A DNA stretch of 64,000 bases from Cycas panzhihuaensis (Eukaryota > Cycadophyta). Every line of letters begins with the position of its first letter. Position 1 is the first letter of the stretch. This document shows, piece by piece, positions 11,863 through 22,715 of the stretch. A model generated the notes under the pieces. The model had not been told where the DNA came from. It saw only the letters and a list, made by a program, of their open reading frames with translations, and searched no databases. The position numbers were made by a program, and so were the translations under genes. Where the stretch lies: assembly GCA_023213395.1 (NCBI GenBank), contig CM041465.1, positions 152,713,741 through 152,777,740 on the forward strand. Reading direction: 5' to 3'.

Positions 11863-14569
11863 TTTTAGGAGGGTTCTTTTTTCTTTTAATAAGTCAGAGT
11901 AACCTTTCCATTCTCCCCTTGATTTGTACTTAAGGATTTCTTGTCTTCATAATGAGAATCAACTATAACTCTAAAAACCTATCTACTAAAGAGTATAAAC
12001 CATAGTAGTCAAATCCATTGCTAGTAATAGATATTTCACTCTAAAATAAGTATAAACTAATGTAAAAGACCTCATTATCAAGTATCCACAAAAGTATTAA
12101 AAAATAAAATAACATACTCAAAAAGATAAAACCAAAGGGATATATACAACTACCATACATCGACATATGGTATGACCATTACCAAAAGAGAAATATGTAA
12201 CTTTACACTACCAATTAACTATCATTATATTAGGGGACATATGGAGGGGGGTGCTAATAAAGGTTAAGAGTCATAGAATCATAATAAAAACACAATACAT
12301 ATCATATATAAATCATGAGAAATAATGCATATATAATAGAATATGCATTGTACATAAATCATATGATATAACATAATACATCTGGAAGCATATCTCTAGG
12401 AGGTCACTAAAGATGGGACACTTTCAGTAGGTACTAAGGCCAACAAATAAAGATCTAGAGGTGTAAAGGAAGATTAGGTTACCCTCAAAGGGTGTCCATG
12501 CATCATAATGCAGGTTCAAGGACTTGCAGCACACACGTTGCCCTATCTACTCGTGAAGAGTTGAGGTGAACTATTAAGTATAAGTGATGGAAAGGGTGGC
12601 ATCCTTGGGTTACCGAGTAGCTTAGGTGAGGCTCTTCTATCCTTGTTAGGAAAGGAAGTAATAAAGGACTCTCTTTCAGAAAATGGATATAAGATGAGAA
12701 TAAAAGTATAAGACTAAGGTTTGGAGTTTTTTTCTATTTTTCCTAAGGAGTTACCTTTAGGGTTTGGGTTGTGGTGCAAAGTTATGTTTATTGTTTCTCT
12801 TAGTTACAAGAGGAAGTAATGTTGTCTCTTCTTATTTTTAGGGTGTAGTTTATTATATGAAATGAGGTTATTTTGTTTGCAACAAAATGTTTATTTTGAT
12901 AAAGTTTATAAAGTACAAACACTCACCCTCACTCTCTTTTCACTTTGGGGGTCAACCAATGCAAGGAAGAACAAAGGAGAGAATGTTGCAATAATCTCTT
13001 TTTAAGTTTCTTTTCAATGCAAGGAAACATGTGATTTGGTTCCACTATGTTCTGTAGTTTCATTTCTTACATGCATGTGCATACATAAGAATGATAATTG
13101 GGTATAAAGGCTATGTAATATTTCCTTCTCTTAGTTGTGTTCCTTATATATGTAAAGAGAAAGGAATGCATTCACTATTTTCCAATTTCTTTCCAATGTG
13201 CATATGTGTATGCAAAAATAAAAAATAGGAAGTGAAGCTTATGCAACATTTTTCTTTTAATACAAAAGAAGAAGGAAGGAATACTTTTTACTTAATGTTA
13301 TATCTTCCACTTGTATATGCAATATACATGCATAAATAGAAGAAATAATCTCTTCCTTACTATGCTTCTTTCATGAAAGGAGAAAGGAGAAGAGAATGTA
13401 TATGTGCCTTTCTTTTTCCAAAGAAAAAAAACAAGAATGTGCTATATTCAAACTACCCTTTTTACTTTTGTTGCAATAGATGAATTTGAGTGGAGGTAAG
13501 TAAGAGCAAGATGGGTTTTGGAAGAGTGCACCTGGTATGTGATGTTTGATGTTGATCTCATAGTTCCTCATATGCTTCTCCCTTACTAATGACATAAGCT
13601 CCTTTGTTACCATAATAGTTGTTGAGAGTGTAAAAAGAGGGCAGCCTTACCTTTCTTGAATCCAAAATGTAATGTTGCAACAATTAAAAAAAAGGAAAGA
13701 AAGCAATAAAGCAAAAATATTAACCTAACTATAGTACTAAAAGGTGATTGACATTACCTTATGATGAAGAATGATTTGTAAGCGGAAGCAAGCCTCTCAC
13801 CTATAAGACAAAGCAAAGAACTTTTCCCATAAGCAACAAATATATACTTCCTAGATATATTCATACCAATGTTATCAATGTTATTAACATGTGATAATAA
13901 GGAAACAAATACATCTACCTTCCTTTTTGAGACTTAAACATGTAAGAAACAAAATGAAATTGAGAGGGAGAAGAGGGTGGTACCTCATAATAGAAAGGCC
14001 TCCTATGTTGCTACAATCTCCAAAGTAGCAAAAGGTATCACTTGGTTTGGTATGTTCCTCAAGATAAGAATCCAAAGATGAAGGGAAGTAAAATGGTAGG
14101 GATATGGAGTGCCAATGGTAAGCACCAAATTATCTATGGGTGATTAATTGATTTAGACTTATGTTGGAGGAAGTTTGTGTATGCACAAATGGAATAGGAA
14201 GGTGGGGATAAAATGAGAGGGATTACCCATGGAGGGGGTGTTAAGCTAGAGTTTTGTGCCTCTTTCTCCTTCTCTAACTCCTTTAAACTTGTTGGTTTCC
14301 TTCCCACTTTCTCCTACAATAGCCTTCAAGGAACTTGAGAAAGGTTTATTGTCCAAAGGAGGATGTTTCCCAAGGTTGGAAAGGGGATATTATGTAACAA
14401 ACATATGAAAATTGATTCCTTAAGCATTAGACTAGATCAAAGAGGATCATATAATAAGGAATGAGGGTAAATGACAAGAAAATATGCTAAAAAACTAAAA
14501 TAAACAAGTTGTTTACCTATTTTTAGTAAGTGGAGTTGATCTTTGTGAGAAAACCTTAGGGGAGGACAT
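11863..14569. other. Non-coding 3' part of a gypsy element or intergenic sequence
   Basis: No gene recognised in 2.7 kb. Bases 12241-12680 and 12900-14400 are less AT-rich than their surroundings. On the minus strand they contain several splice-donor-like sequences (GTAAGGCTGCC near 13650, GTAATGTCAATC near 13755). The style resembles 60800-62900, the 3' region of another gypsy copy. The minus ORFs 13371-13613 (80 aa) and 13884-14075 (63 aa) have no known motif. Copia-1 inserted at 14574. Confidence 0.35.
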
Positions 14570-14574
14570 CTTTT

Positions 14575-14915
14575 TGATGGAGCCGGAGGAGCAGAGCAGG
14601 ACATCACGAGACTTTCATCTTGAGTATAACGGCGATTTCCGAAAGAGTGGCGGTGTTAATAAACACCAGGGAGGTATTCCCAACCCTTAAATAGAGATTC
14701 GGGGAGGCGTCGGGCGCCATCACCCTAGCTGCACAACAATTAAGGTTAGTTTGAAAAAATATAAAAAATAAATAACACCAGAATACGCATTACCTCACGT
14801 GAGTGGTCGGTCCCAAGGCGAATCTGAGCAGTTCAAGGTGCCCTAGGGGCCCTCAAAGGTGGCTTTGAGGGGCCCTAAGCGCTCTAGTGCACAAACATTG
14901 GGATTATTCCCAACA
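14575..14915 (-). repeat. Copia-1 3' LTR (341 bp)
   Basis: Starts TGATGG and ends CCCAACA on the plus strand, so on the minus strand it starts TGTTGGG and ends CA. It contains an inverted repeat CCTCAAAG/CTTTGAGG at 14851-14870 and a TATA-like box at 14686-14693. It differs from the 5' LTR mostly in a block at about 14758-14862. Confidence 0.95.
14686..14693 (-). promoter_or_regulatory. TATA-like box in Copia-1 3' LTR
   Basis: The minus strand reads TATTTAAG within CTATTTAAGGG. The same element is in the other LTR (20206-20213), and Copia-2 has TATTTAAAGG at the matching place. This is the likely core promoter of the element's transcript. Confidence 0.5.
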
Positions 14916-14932
14916 TTCTCTCCCATAAGCCC
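14916..14932 (-). other. Copia-1 polypurine tract
   Basis: The minus strand reads TATGGGAGAGAA directly upstream of the 3' LTR start TGTTGGG. This is the position and composition expected for plus-strand priming. Confidence 0.8.
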
Positions 14933-16735
14933 AATGTGTATGACTCCTAGATCATCTCTCGAACTTTTCAAACTTGATTTTTCCCAAGGCCTTTGTAAAA
15001 TATCCATTGTTTGATCTTGATTGCTACAATAAGTCAACTCTATCTCGCTCGCTTGTACAAGTTCCAGAATAAAGTGGTATTGAGTTTCAATGTGCTTTGT
15101 TCTGCCGTGGAATACTGGATTTTTGGTCATTTGAATAGCGCTCTGATTGTCACACCAAATGTTAGTGGGGCCTTGCTGTTTAATTTGAAAATCTGTAAGA
15201 GTCTTCTTAACCGATTGATTCACGTGCACCTAACATCTGCGGCTTTATATTCTCGCTTACCGTGGATAAGGACACGGTATTTTGTTTCTTTGAACTCCAA
15301 GCTCTACTGCGATCCCATACTAAATGCATAACCGTAAGTAGATTTTCTATCATCAATATCACCATTGTCCCAATCAACTGTAACCCGTTAATCAAACTTG
15401 GATGTAGGTTTGTAGTATAGTCCAAAGTCTCAAGTCCCTTTAAGGTATCCGAGGATTCTTTTAGCGACTTGCCAATGGGATGTCTTTGGATCTGCATAAA
15501 TCTAGATACAACGCTACGTAATATGTTATATCGGTCGAGTAGATGTTAAATAAAGTAGGCTACCAATCAATTGTCTATAGTGAGTGGGATCAACCGAGGT
15601 TGAGTCATCTTAGAGAGTTTAATTCCAATTTACGCTAGTATTGACAATGGTTTACGCTTGTCATCTTAAATCTTTGTAGAAGGTCTAATATATATTTACG
15701 TTGAGAGATAAATATTCCTTGTTTATCTTGCCACACTTCCAATCCTAGGAAGTAGTGCATAAGACCTAAGTCTATCATTTCGAATTCCTTACACATAGCT
15801 TCTTTAAATTGACTTAAAAGTTGGGAGTCATTTCCGGTATAAATTAAGTCGCTCACGTAAAGTCCTACGATCAATATCGAATCTCCTTTAATTTTAGTGT
15901 ATAGGTTTGGATCTGCTTGAGATCTTTCAAACCCTTGATCTTTAAGATATGTGTCTATACGGGAATACCAAGCCCTAGGTGCTTGTTTTAGACCATATAA
16001 CGCTTTCTTTAACTTATATACTTTGTTTTCTTCCCCCCTGACTTCAAAACCGAGGGGTTGAGAGACATAGATATCTTCTTGAATATAACCATTTAAAAAG
16101 GCACTTTTTACGTCCATTTGATAAACAGGCCAACCCATTTGGGCGGCTAAACTTATTATCATGCGAACTGATTCCATTCTAGCAACTGGGGCAAATGTTT
16201 TGGTATAATCTATGCCTTCTTTTTGGGCATATCCTTTGGCAACTAAATGAGCTTTATATTTATCAATTGATCCATCAGAGTGGAACTTAGTCTTATAAAC
16301 CCATTTGGTTCCAATGGCTTTCTTTCTTGGTGGTAAGTCTACAAGTTCCCAAGTATCATTTTTAACGATAGATTTATATTCCTCTTGCATGGCTTTTTGC
16401 CAGCACTCATGTTGATTAGCCTCACCAAATGTTTGAGGCTCATGACTTTCAAGTAACTTACTCATTAGAGCAAAGTTAACTTTGTGTGAACGTGTAGATC
16501 TTCGATTGTTATCTAATATATTTCCTAAGTCATGATTGTGGTGAACCCATTTAGGTAGGGGTTGTAATGGTGGTTGAGGTGATGTTGTTTCCCTAGTAGT
16601 TTCCGGAGAGTTTCTCCACATAGGTGGCACATATTTGGATGTATTTGATGCATTAAACTTAATGGTAATGTCCTTTTGTTGTTCGTGATTATTTTGATAG
16701 TAGGTGTCTTCTTGAAATTTGACATCCCTACTCAT
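14928..16735 (-). pseudogene. Copia-1 reverse transcriptase-RNase H
   Basis: The 366-aa ORF 15635-16735 holds the copia RT. It includes the linker, the EPQTFGEA block, [20 protein letters not shown] and [16 protein letters not shown]. Next come [22 protein letters not shown] and [13 protein letters not shown]. The catalytic box reads YVSD (15848-15859) in place of YVDD, which removes a metal-binding Asp. Then comes [11 protein letters not shown]. Frameshifts follow, and RNase H continues in ORFs 15207-15497 and 14843-15229. The latter holds WCDNQSAIQM-KNPVFHGRTKHIE and the C-terminal SRDDLG ending. The pol end lies within a few bases of the polypurine tract. It would make cDNA from the element's RNA in virus-like particles, but the altered active site implies loss of function. 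Confidence 0.92.
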
Positions 16736-16739
16736 AATA

Positions 16740-17922
16740 ACTTTTCGGATTTGGGATCATAAACTTTGTAAGATCTTGATGATTCACTATATCCAATAAA
16801 GATACATTTTACACTATGATCATCTAATTTGGTTCTTCTTTGGTCGTGGATGTGGGCATAGGCTAAATGTACCAAATACCTTAAGGTGACGGATACTAGG
16901 TTTATAACTGTCCATGCTTCTTCCGTGTCTTCCTCTAATAGCTTTTGTGGAACATCGATTAAGTAAGTAGATCATGCAGTATGGATCGCTTTTCAAAATT
17001 CATGGCCTAAGTTTTTATCTTTAAGCATACAACGTGCCATTTCTACTATAGTTCTGTTTTTCCTTTCCTACACCATTTTGTTGTGGGGTGTAGGGGTTGG
17101 TATGTTGTCGCCTAATCCCACATTGTTGGATACAAGAATCCTTGAAGATATTAGAGGTAAATTCTCCCCATTATCCGATCTTAAGGAGAGGATATGATAT
17201 CCATTGTCGCTCAACGAAGGTTTTGAAGTCAACAAAGTGGTCAAAAGCATCGATTTGTATTTGAGAAAGAACACCCAAGTCTTTCTTGTAAAGTCATCAA
17301 TAAATGTAAGGAAATATTTGGCACCGCTATGAGGAGTGGCCATTGGGCCACAAATATCTGTGTATACGAGTTGAAGAGGCGATGTCCGATGGCTAAAGTC
17401 CGGAAAACTTTCTCTATGATGTTTTCCAAGAAGGCATCCCTCACACAACTCTTTGTTAACATCAATAGGGGGTAAGCCATTAACCATATCTAATCTTTTC
17501 ATAAGGGCTAAACTTGTATAATTAAGGTGACCGAAACGTCGATGCCATAGGTCACTATCCATAGTAGTTGTGGTTCTAAGGGCATATGTTTCTGAGGGGG
17601 TGATAGTAAGTTTAAATAAACGATCTTTAGTCATGATACCCCTAGCAACAATAGCTTCATTTTGTCGTTTATCTTTAATGATGCATTCGCCGTTGTCAAA
17701 AATTATTTTATAGTCTTGTCCCATCATCTGTCCTACCGATAGTAAGTTTTTCTTTAAAGCGGGGACGTATAGAACATCATTTAAATATTTGTATTCACCA
17801 CTATCAGTCAATAAGGCAATGTTTCCTTTTCCAATCGATTGGTGAGAAGTGTTGTCTCCAAACATAATAGACCCTTTCTTATTTGTATCCAAAGTTTGAA
17901 ATAATTGTTCTTTATGGGTCAT
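16740..17922 (-). pseudogene. Copia-1 protease remnant, GAG-pre-integrase and integrase
   Basis: The ORF 17068-17922 (284 aa) begins just after the protease active site and carries the LYVPALKKNLLSVGQMM block. The HHCC zinc domain follows (LWHRRFGHLNY to CEGCLLGKHH). Then the integrase core with DICGPM, FIDDFTRKTWVFF and SDNGEN gives two catalytic Asp residues. Frameshifts interrupt the core. The segment with the third acidic residue (ERKNR) lies just after a stop near 17070. A readable tail then runs to about 16740, with [22 protein letters not shown] in one frame. A one-base deletion at about 17935-17942, within the aspartic protease DSG motif, separates it from gag. Reading through would require that base. 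Confidence 0.88.
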
Positions 17923-19128
17923 GTGGGTGGAACAACCGAGTCAATGTACCAACTATCATCCTCTTCTTCCCTGGTTTGAAAACTAGATAGAAATAACCTA
18001 TTGTTGATTTTAGATTCTGATGTATTTGACACATGTCCTCTAGAGGGTGGTCCATGTTTGGAAAAATACTTATCTTCAGTGTGACCATTTCTACGACAAT
18101 AAGTGCAATATAGTTGATCTCTTTTTCCATAACTAAGATTTTGAGTCCTTGGTGAAGAGTGATCAAAGTTGAGAGGTCTCCCCCTTTCCTCATAGAATTG
18201 AGTATGAGTATTTCTTGGTTGGTCACGATAGTTTTGAGGTGTGGTAGAAGGTTGTGGGTTCCCATGACAATGTGGACAACAAGAATGATTTGCAACTTGT
18301 CTGCGTTGGTTAGGGTTTCTTGGAGTGTTCGAATGTCTTGGAGAATTTTCATGTTGTGGGGGTCGTCCTTGTCTATTATGAGGAGCTTGGTATCGTGGAG
18401 GATTTTGTCTAGGTTCATTTCTAGGGTTTTCATCTTTTCTCCTTAAAGGGGATTCATTTTGTTTTGAAGTACCATCTTGAGGATTAGATTGAATGTTGGC
18501 CTTTGTAGCAAAGGCATGTTCTAAGGTTTCGTTGGCAGCTTGTTGCTCTTCTATGGACATAAGCATAGCAGTAAGTTGTTCTATTTTGAGGGTACTTAGG
18601 TCTTTAGATACACTAATACTTGTAGCTACCATTTCAAAGCATCTAACGGCTCCTACACATCGAAGGATTCGTTCAACAACTCTTTGTTCGGTTAAGATAT
18701 CCCCAAGGGACCTCATTTGGTTAACTATGTCTTGAATCTTGGTCATAAATTCAGTTATTGATTCATGAGGCATCATACGTAAATTTTCAAACTTACTTCT
18801 TAAGTTTTGTAGTTTAGAGGACATAACCCCTTCAGATATAAGTCAGAAAGTATCCCAAGCCTCTTTGGACTTAATGGATTCACTAACGCGGGAAAACGTG
18901 ATCTTCCAAAGCACAAAAATAAGGGCTAAGGCTTCATTATCTTTTTGATATTTTCTTTGTATGTAGCTTTTTCAAGACGCTTGGGTTTGATCCTAAGTCA
19001 TTGTAACCATTTCTCACTATATCCCACATTTCATTTGCTATGAGGATGGGCCTCATCCTCCTACTCCAGTTAAGAAAATTATTTCCATCAAACTTAGGAA
19101 TAATCATATTCCCAAAACTAGATGTCAT
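17919..19128 (-). pseudogene. Copia-1 gag
   Basis: The N-terminal part is the 63-aa ORF 18937-19128 with IPKFDGNNFLNWSRRM, the usual opening of copia Gag. It is broken near 18930. The main part is the 301-aa ORF 17919-18824 with LQNLRSKFENLRMMPHES, then MRSLGD-LTEQRVVERILR, then a Pro/Arg/Asn-rich stretch. The zinc knuckle is CTYCRRNGHTEDKYF at about 18066-18106, whose last Cys is replaced by Tyr. It ends in the protease active site WYIDS, where the frame is lost. Gag would form the particle that packages the element's RNA. Confidence 0.9.
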
Positions 19129-19129
19129 T

Positions 19130-20080
19130 TTAAATTAAGGTTGTATAAAATATGATAAATGCAATAGCAAAAACTATTTGAATGTAGAAAATTTGAAAGA
19201 ACTTAAATGAAAGAAATTATTTCCAAATATATATATCCCAAGGTTTTCAAAAGGTTGACAAATGAACTAGGACCTAGAAAGGCTACTAGGCTCTAAGTTT
19301 ATGTTTCTCCTGGGGCAACCTTCGGTTGTCATTCTGTCAATGGCGCCTGCCCACAGATGGCAAAACAGGGACCCTTTATACCGGTACTGAGCGCTAGGCT
19401 CTATATACCTCAGTACGTGGGCTGCTAAGAAGGTTTTGACACCCCCCTGAATTGTTGGTCCACCTGCACCGGATTTATGCCTAACGACAGATCTAGTGGT
19501 GAAGGTTCTCGAACCAAAGGCACTCACCCTCTCCAGGTCTAGCCTTGGTCTCCAAACACCATAAAAGGAAAGGTTCTGCACCTCACCGCCAATCAGATAC
19601 ACACGATAGCTAATGGGTCCTCATCCAATATGAGTAGGCCAATTAGCGCAAAGTGGTGGTAACTGTGGGTCCTAACTGCTCCCTTGCAAGGCTGGAAAAA
19701 AGGTGGTTCAATTCGGGATTTATCTTATTTAATGTGAAAACTAATCTATTTAGCAATGTGGTCTTGCTTAGAAAAAGAAAAATTCTTTTGATAATAGAAA
19801 AAAAATGCTCTAAGCAAGATGAAATGAAAACTTTAAAAAAAAACTCTTTTTGCTTTTTCAAAAAAAATATATAATGTCCTTCAAACAAATATAAGATGCC
19901 TTTGAAAAGAAAAGCAAACTTCCGAGCGGGAGATCTTCCTCCACAGTGAATGGAATTCAGAACCGTCTTCTCCAGCAGATCGGTGAGCTCGCCAGAATCT
20001 CAACGAGCAGTCATATAGCTATGTTAAAATCGGACGTTTGAGCAACTAAAATCAGAAAAATGACAACCTAGCTCAACTTA
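19130..20080 (-). other. Copia-1 5' leader with conserved segment
   Basis: About 950 bases between primer-binding site and gag. The part at about 19255-19690 is clearly conserved in the leader of Copia-2 (35450-35890). It includes an upstream ORF (19267-19602, 111 aa), whose counterpart in Copia-2 is 35564-35806. The ORF has no recognised motif. The conservation is at least as strong in the DNA, so it may reflect an RNA function such as packaging or dimerisation. Confidence 0.7.
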
Positions 20081-20081
20081 G

Positions 20082-20094
20082 CTCTGATACCAAA
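20082..20094 (-). other. Copia-1 primer-binding site
   Basis: The minus strand reads TTTGGTATCAGAGC directly after the 5' LTR, including the exact plant initiator-Met tRNA complement TGGTATCAGAGC. Confidence 0.9.
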
Positions 20095-20426
20095 TGATGG
20101 AGCCGGAGGAGCAGAGCAGGACATCACGAGACTTTCATCTTGAGTATAACGGCGATTTCCGAAAGAGTGGCGGTGTTAATAAACACCAGGGAGGTATTCC
20201 CAACCCTTAAATAGAGATTCGGGGAGGCGTCGGGCGCCATCACCCTAGCTGCACAACAATTAAGGTTAGTTTGAAAAATATAAAATATAAATAGCAGTAA
20301 ATACGCACTCACGTGAGTGGTCGGTCCGGCTACGAATCTGAGCTCAAGGTGCCCTAGGGTCCCTCAAAGGTGGCTTTGAGGGGCCCTAAGCGCTCTAGTG
20401 CACAAACATTGGGATTATTCCCAACA
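20095..20426 (-). repeat. Copia-1 5' LTR (332 bp)
   Basis: Same ends as the 3' LTR, followed at once by CTTTT, the right target duplication. Nine bases shorter than its partner because of small indels at about 20275-20345. The TATA-like box lies at 20206-20213. Confidence 0.95.
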
Positions 20427-20607
20427 CTTTTCTCATCTTTTAAATGCCTTTTGTGGTGAAAAAATGAAAGAAGAGAATAGAGGAAGGATTGGAATAGTGT
20501 GTAGATCTTAGATAGGTGTTGTTGTTACCAAAAACTTGAGCTTTTCCTCTTCTTTTCATTCAAGAATACTTGCTTTTTTCTCTTGAATTAGCTAGTGTTA
20601 AAAATAC

Positions 20608-20728
20608 AAGAGAGAGAGACAGAGAGACAGAGATAGAGAGAGACAAAGAGACAGACAGACAGAGAGAGAGAGAGAGAGACAGAGAGACACAGAAAAAGAA
20701 AGAGAGAGGCAGACAGACAGAGAAAGAC

Positions 20729-20791
<63 letters not shown>

Positions 20792-20804
20792 TAGAGACAG
20801 AGAT

Positions 20805-20855
<51 letters not shown>

Positions 20856-20860
20856 AGAAG
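20608..20860. repeat. GA/GACA compound microsatellite, about 250 bp
   Basis: Almost uninterrupted AG repeats mixed with AGAC and AGAT units. The open frame across it (Arg/Glu-rich) is only a consequence of the repeat. The flanking 20432-20607 is the other side of the Copia-1 insertion site. Confidence 0.95.
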
Positions 20861-22234
20861 AGTTGTAGGTGATCGAATAATAAAGAATTCAGAGTTTTTG
20901 TGAGTTTGAATGGATTCTAAGGACCATTAGTCCTTGATCTGGGCTGGTCCCAAGACTGAGATCTATGTTAGAGGGGAATTAAATGTAAATTTAGCCATTT
21001 TTTGGATATATTCAAAGTCATAACAATCACACCATTAATATATCTATAGGGCATAACAATTAGAGTGGGGCAAACAAAAAACTAGGCAGGATGGCAGCAA
21101 AATAATAGAACCTATAAAAATTTGATAAATGCTTATGAAAGAAGGATAGCACTTCATGTTGGAGGCCTAGAACTCCTCCCTAAGGATATAGAAATCAGTA
21201 TCATACCATCTCATACATTAGCAATTGTAAAAATACATAATAGCATCACTAAACTAGGTTAGAACCTCATGGGGATGATGGCAATCAAGGTCATAGAGCA
21301 TAGATGGAGATTAAGCCATTAAAATCCCCAACGAACTACCCTAAACAAATCAAGTGATGGATAAAGTGGGAAGAAGGCAAAAAAGGTGTGGCACAGGAAT
21401 GTAAATAAGCTAGAACTCATCCCAAACTAAGCTATGGAATCATATGAGGGACCTCTTACCAACTAGGAAATTACCATCAGGGCATAATGATACCATTGGA
21501 CTGAAGGCCTAGTCATCATAGGCAAAAACATATACATGTAAGCCATGCAAATGAATCAATCAAGCATTCAGGCAACTAGACAAACATCACATAAAATAAT
21601 AGTTGTAAAGAATGTAAAGAAGAGTGAGGGATAGAACATACACATAAACTTACCTATGCAATATTATCCTAATCCATTCCTAATAGGCAGGAAACACTAC
21701 CCCCTTGGCATAAAAACCTTGTCGCTTTAGAGCATTATATAATGGTGAAAGTTGCCAACATACATGTTGTCAATAGTAGTGATAACTAGTAGGCAGGTGT
21801 GTGGGTAACCAAAGGGCACTATAAGTGCTATAAGGGATGTATGGATAAGAGGACATATGTTAGGGGAGGAGACAAGCTCATGGTTCAATCAAACCTCTAA
21901 GTGTGAGACCCTAGACCCAAAGCACATACCATAGAAGATAAAGAAAAGAGGTGACCTAAGGGAGATGCCCTTTAGTGGCACCCCTAAATAGGTAGCATGA
22001 CCCTAGAAAATGTGGTAGGTTCGAAACCTAAAGAGGAAACTAAGGAAGATTAAGGGATGCTTTATCACACTAAGATTGAGTTTAAATCAAATAAAAAAGG
22101 GTTTTGGTCACCATAGTTTAGCCTCATTAGTAGCTACCATTTAGAGGTAAAGAAGGTGTAGAGGTTGGGGGAGGGGTCACCATTGAAGGGTTTCAGAAGG
22201 GCAACCTATCAAACCTATAAGGAGCCATTTCAGA
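20861..22234. other. 3' non-coding region of gypsy element E
   Basis: No gene. The stretch 21660-22150 matches 62990-63380 in the other copy. Shared landmarks are CAGGAAACACTACCCCCTTG and CCTCATTAGTAGCTA. On the minus strand it follows the second RNase H, so it is element 3' sequence. The exact LTR boundary was not found. Confidence 0.5.
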
Positions 22235-22715
22235 GCTAAAGATGGCACTTAAGAATAAGGTAAACTAGACTATTAGCCTCAACATTCTAATCACAAGGGA
22301 TGTATCAAATATCAACCATGGAGAAGTAAGATAGAAGAGACCTAGTAGTTGAAGTGAGGGATCTCAACTGAGGGAAAAGAACCCAATAGGTTTAGGTCAA
22401 CTAGGATACTATAATATGAGAGTCACAATGTAAGACGATAGGACTATGGTGGATGCAAAGTGCATTGATTAAGGCTTCTATAGCTGATGTATACTCTACA
22501 TTGTTATTCACAGCCTTAGGCAGATAAACCTTAGAACATATGAAATCATTCCCAGAGGGATCACAGATGATACAAGTTGTAGCAGAAGGTCTCAGGTTAC
22601 CACAACTACCACCATCCATGAAGATGAGTAGTGCCATGATTAGGGAAATAACAAGGAACTTAATGAAAGGAAGGGAGATGCTCAATAAAGGATAACGAGT
22701 CTTGAAAAAAATCAT
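22235..22715 (-). pseudogene. Archaeal-type RNase H domain after integrase (element E)
   Basis: The ORF 22401-22715 (104 aa) contains MDGGSCGNLRPSA, then a strand CIICDPSGNDFICSKVYLP, then NNNVEYTSAIEALINAL and LHCDSHIIVS. The three acidic residues of the RNase HI active site (D, E, D) are present in order. After stops, a second frame gives the ending VDI-YIPCD-NVEANSL, matching the HIPR-x-QN-x-AD motif. The copies at 11455 and 63475 are clearly related. It lies 3.6 kb downstream of the same element's integrase, with an antisense gene between them. Confidence 0.8.

Larger units (their letters stand above)
14575..20426 (-). mobile_element. Copia-1, complete Ty1/copia retrotransposon
   Basis: 5852 bp from LTR to LTR. 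The 5-bp target duplication CTTTT is perfect at 14570-14574 and 20427-20431. Read on the minus strand, the order is 5' LTR (20095-20426), primer-binding site, leader, gag, protease, integrase, reverse transcriptase, RNase H, polypurine tract and 3' LTR (14575-14915). This is the copia order. The first 185 bases of the LTRs (plus-strand reading) are identical, so the insertion is young compared with everything else in the window. It is nevertheless inactive: the protease is frameshifted, the RT catalytic box is altered, and several frames are broken. Confidence 0.95.

Noticed and set aside
15011-15331. Plus-strand ORF of 106 aa
   Set aside because: Shadow of Copia-1 RNase H on the minus strand.
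18159-18735. Plus-strand ORFs of 95 and 80 aa
   Set aside because: They are opposite-strand shadows of Copia-1 gag, whose minus-strand translation has clear family motifs.
20570-20794. 74-aa Arg/Glu-rich ORF
   Set aside because: Produced by the GA/GACA microsatellite.
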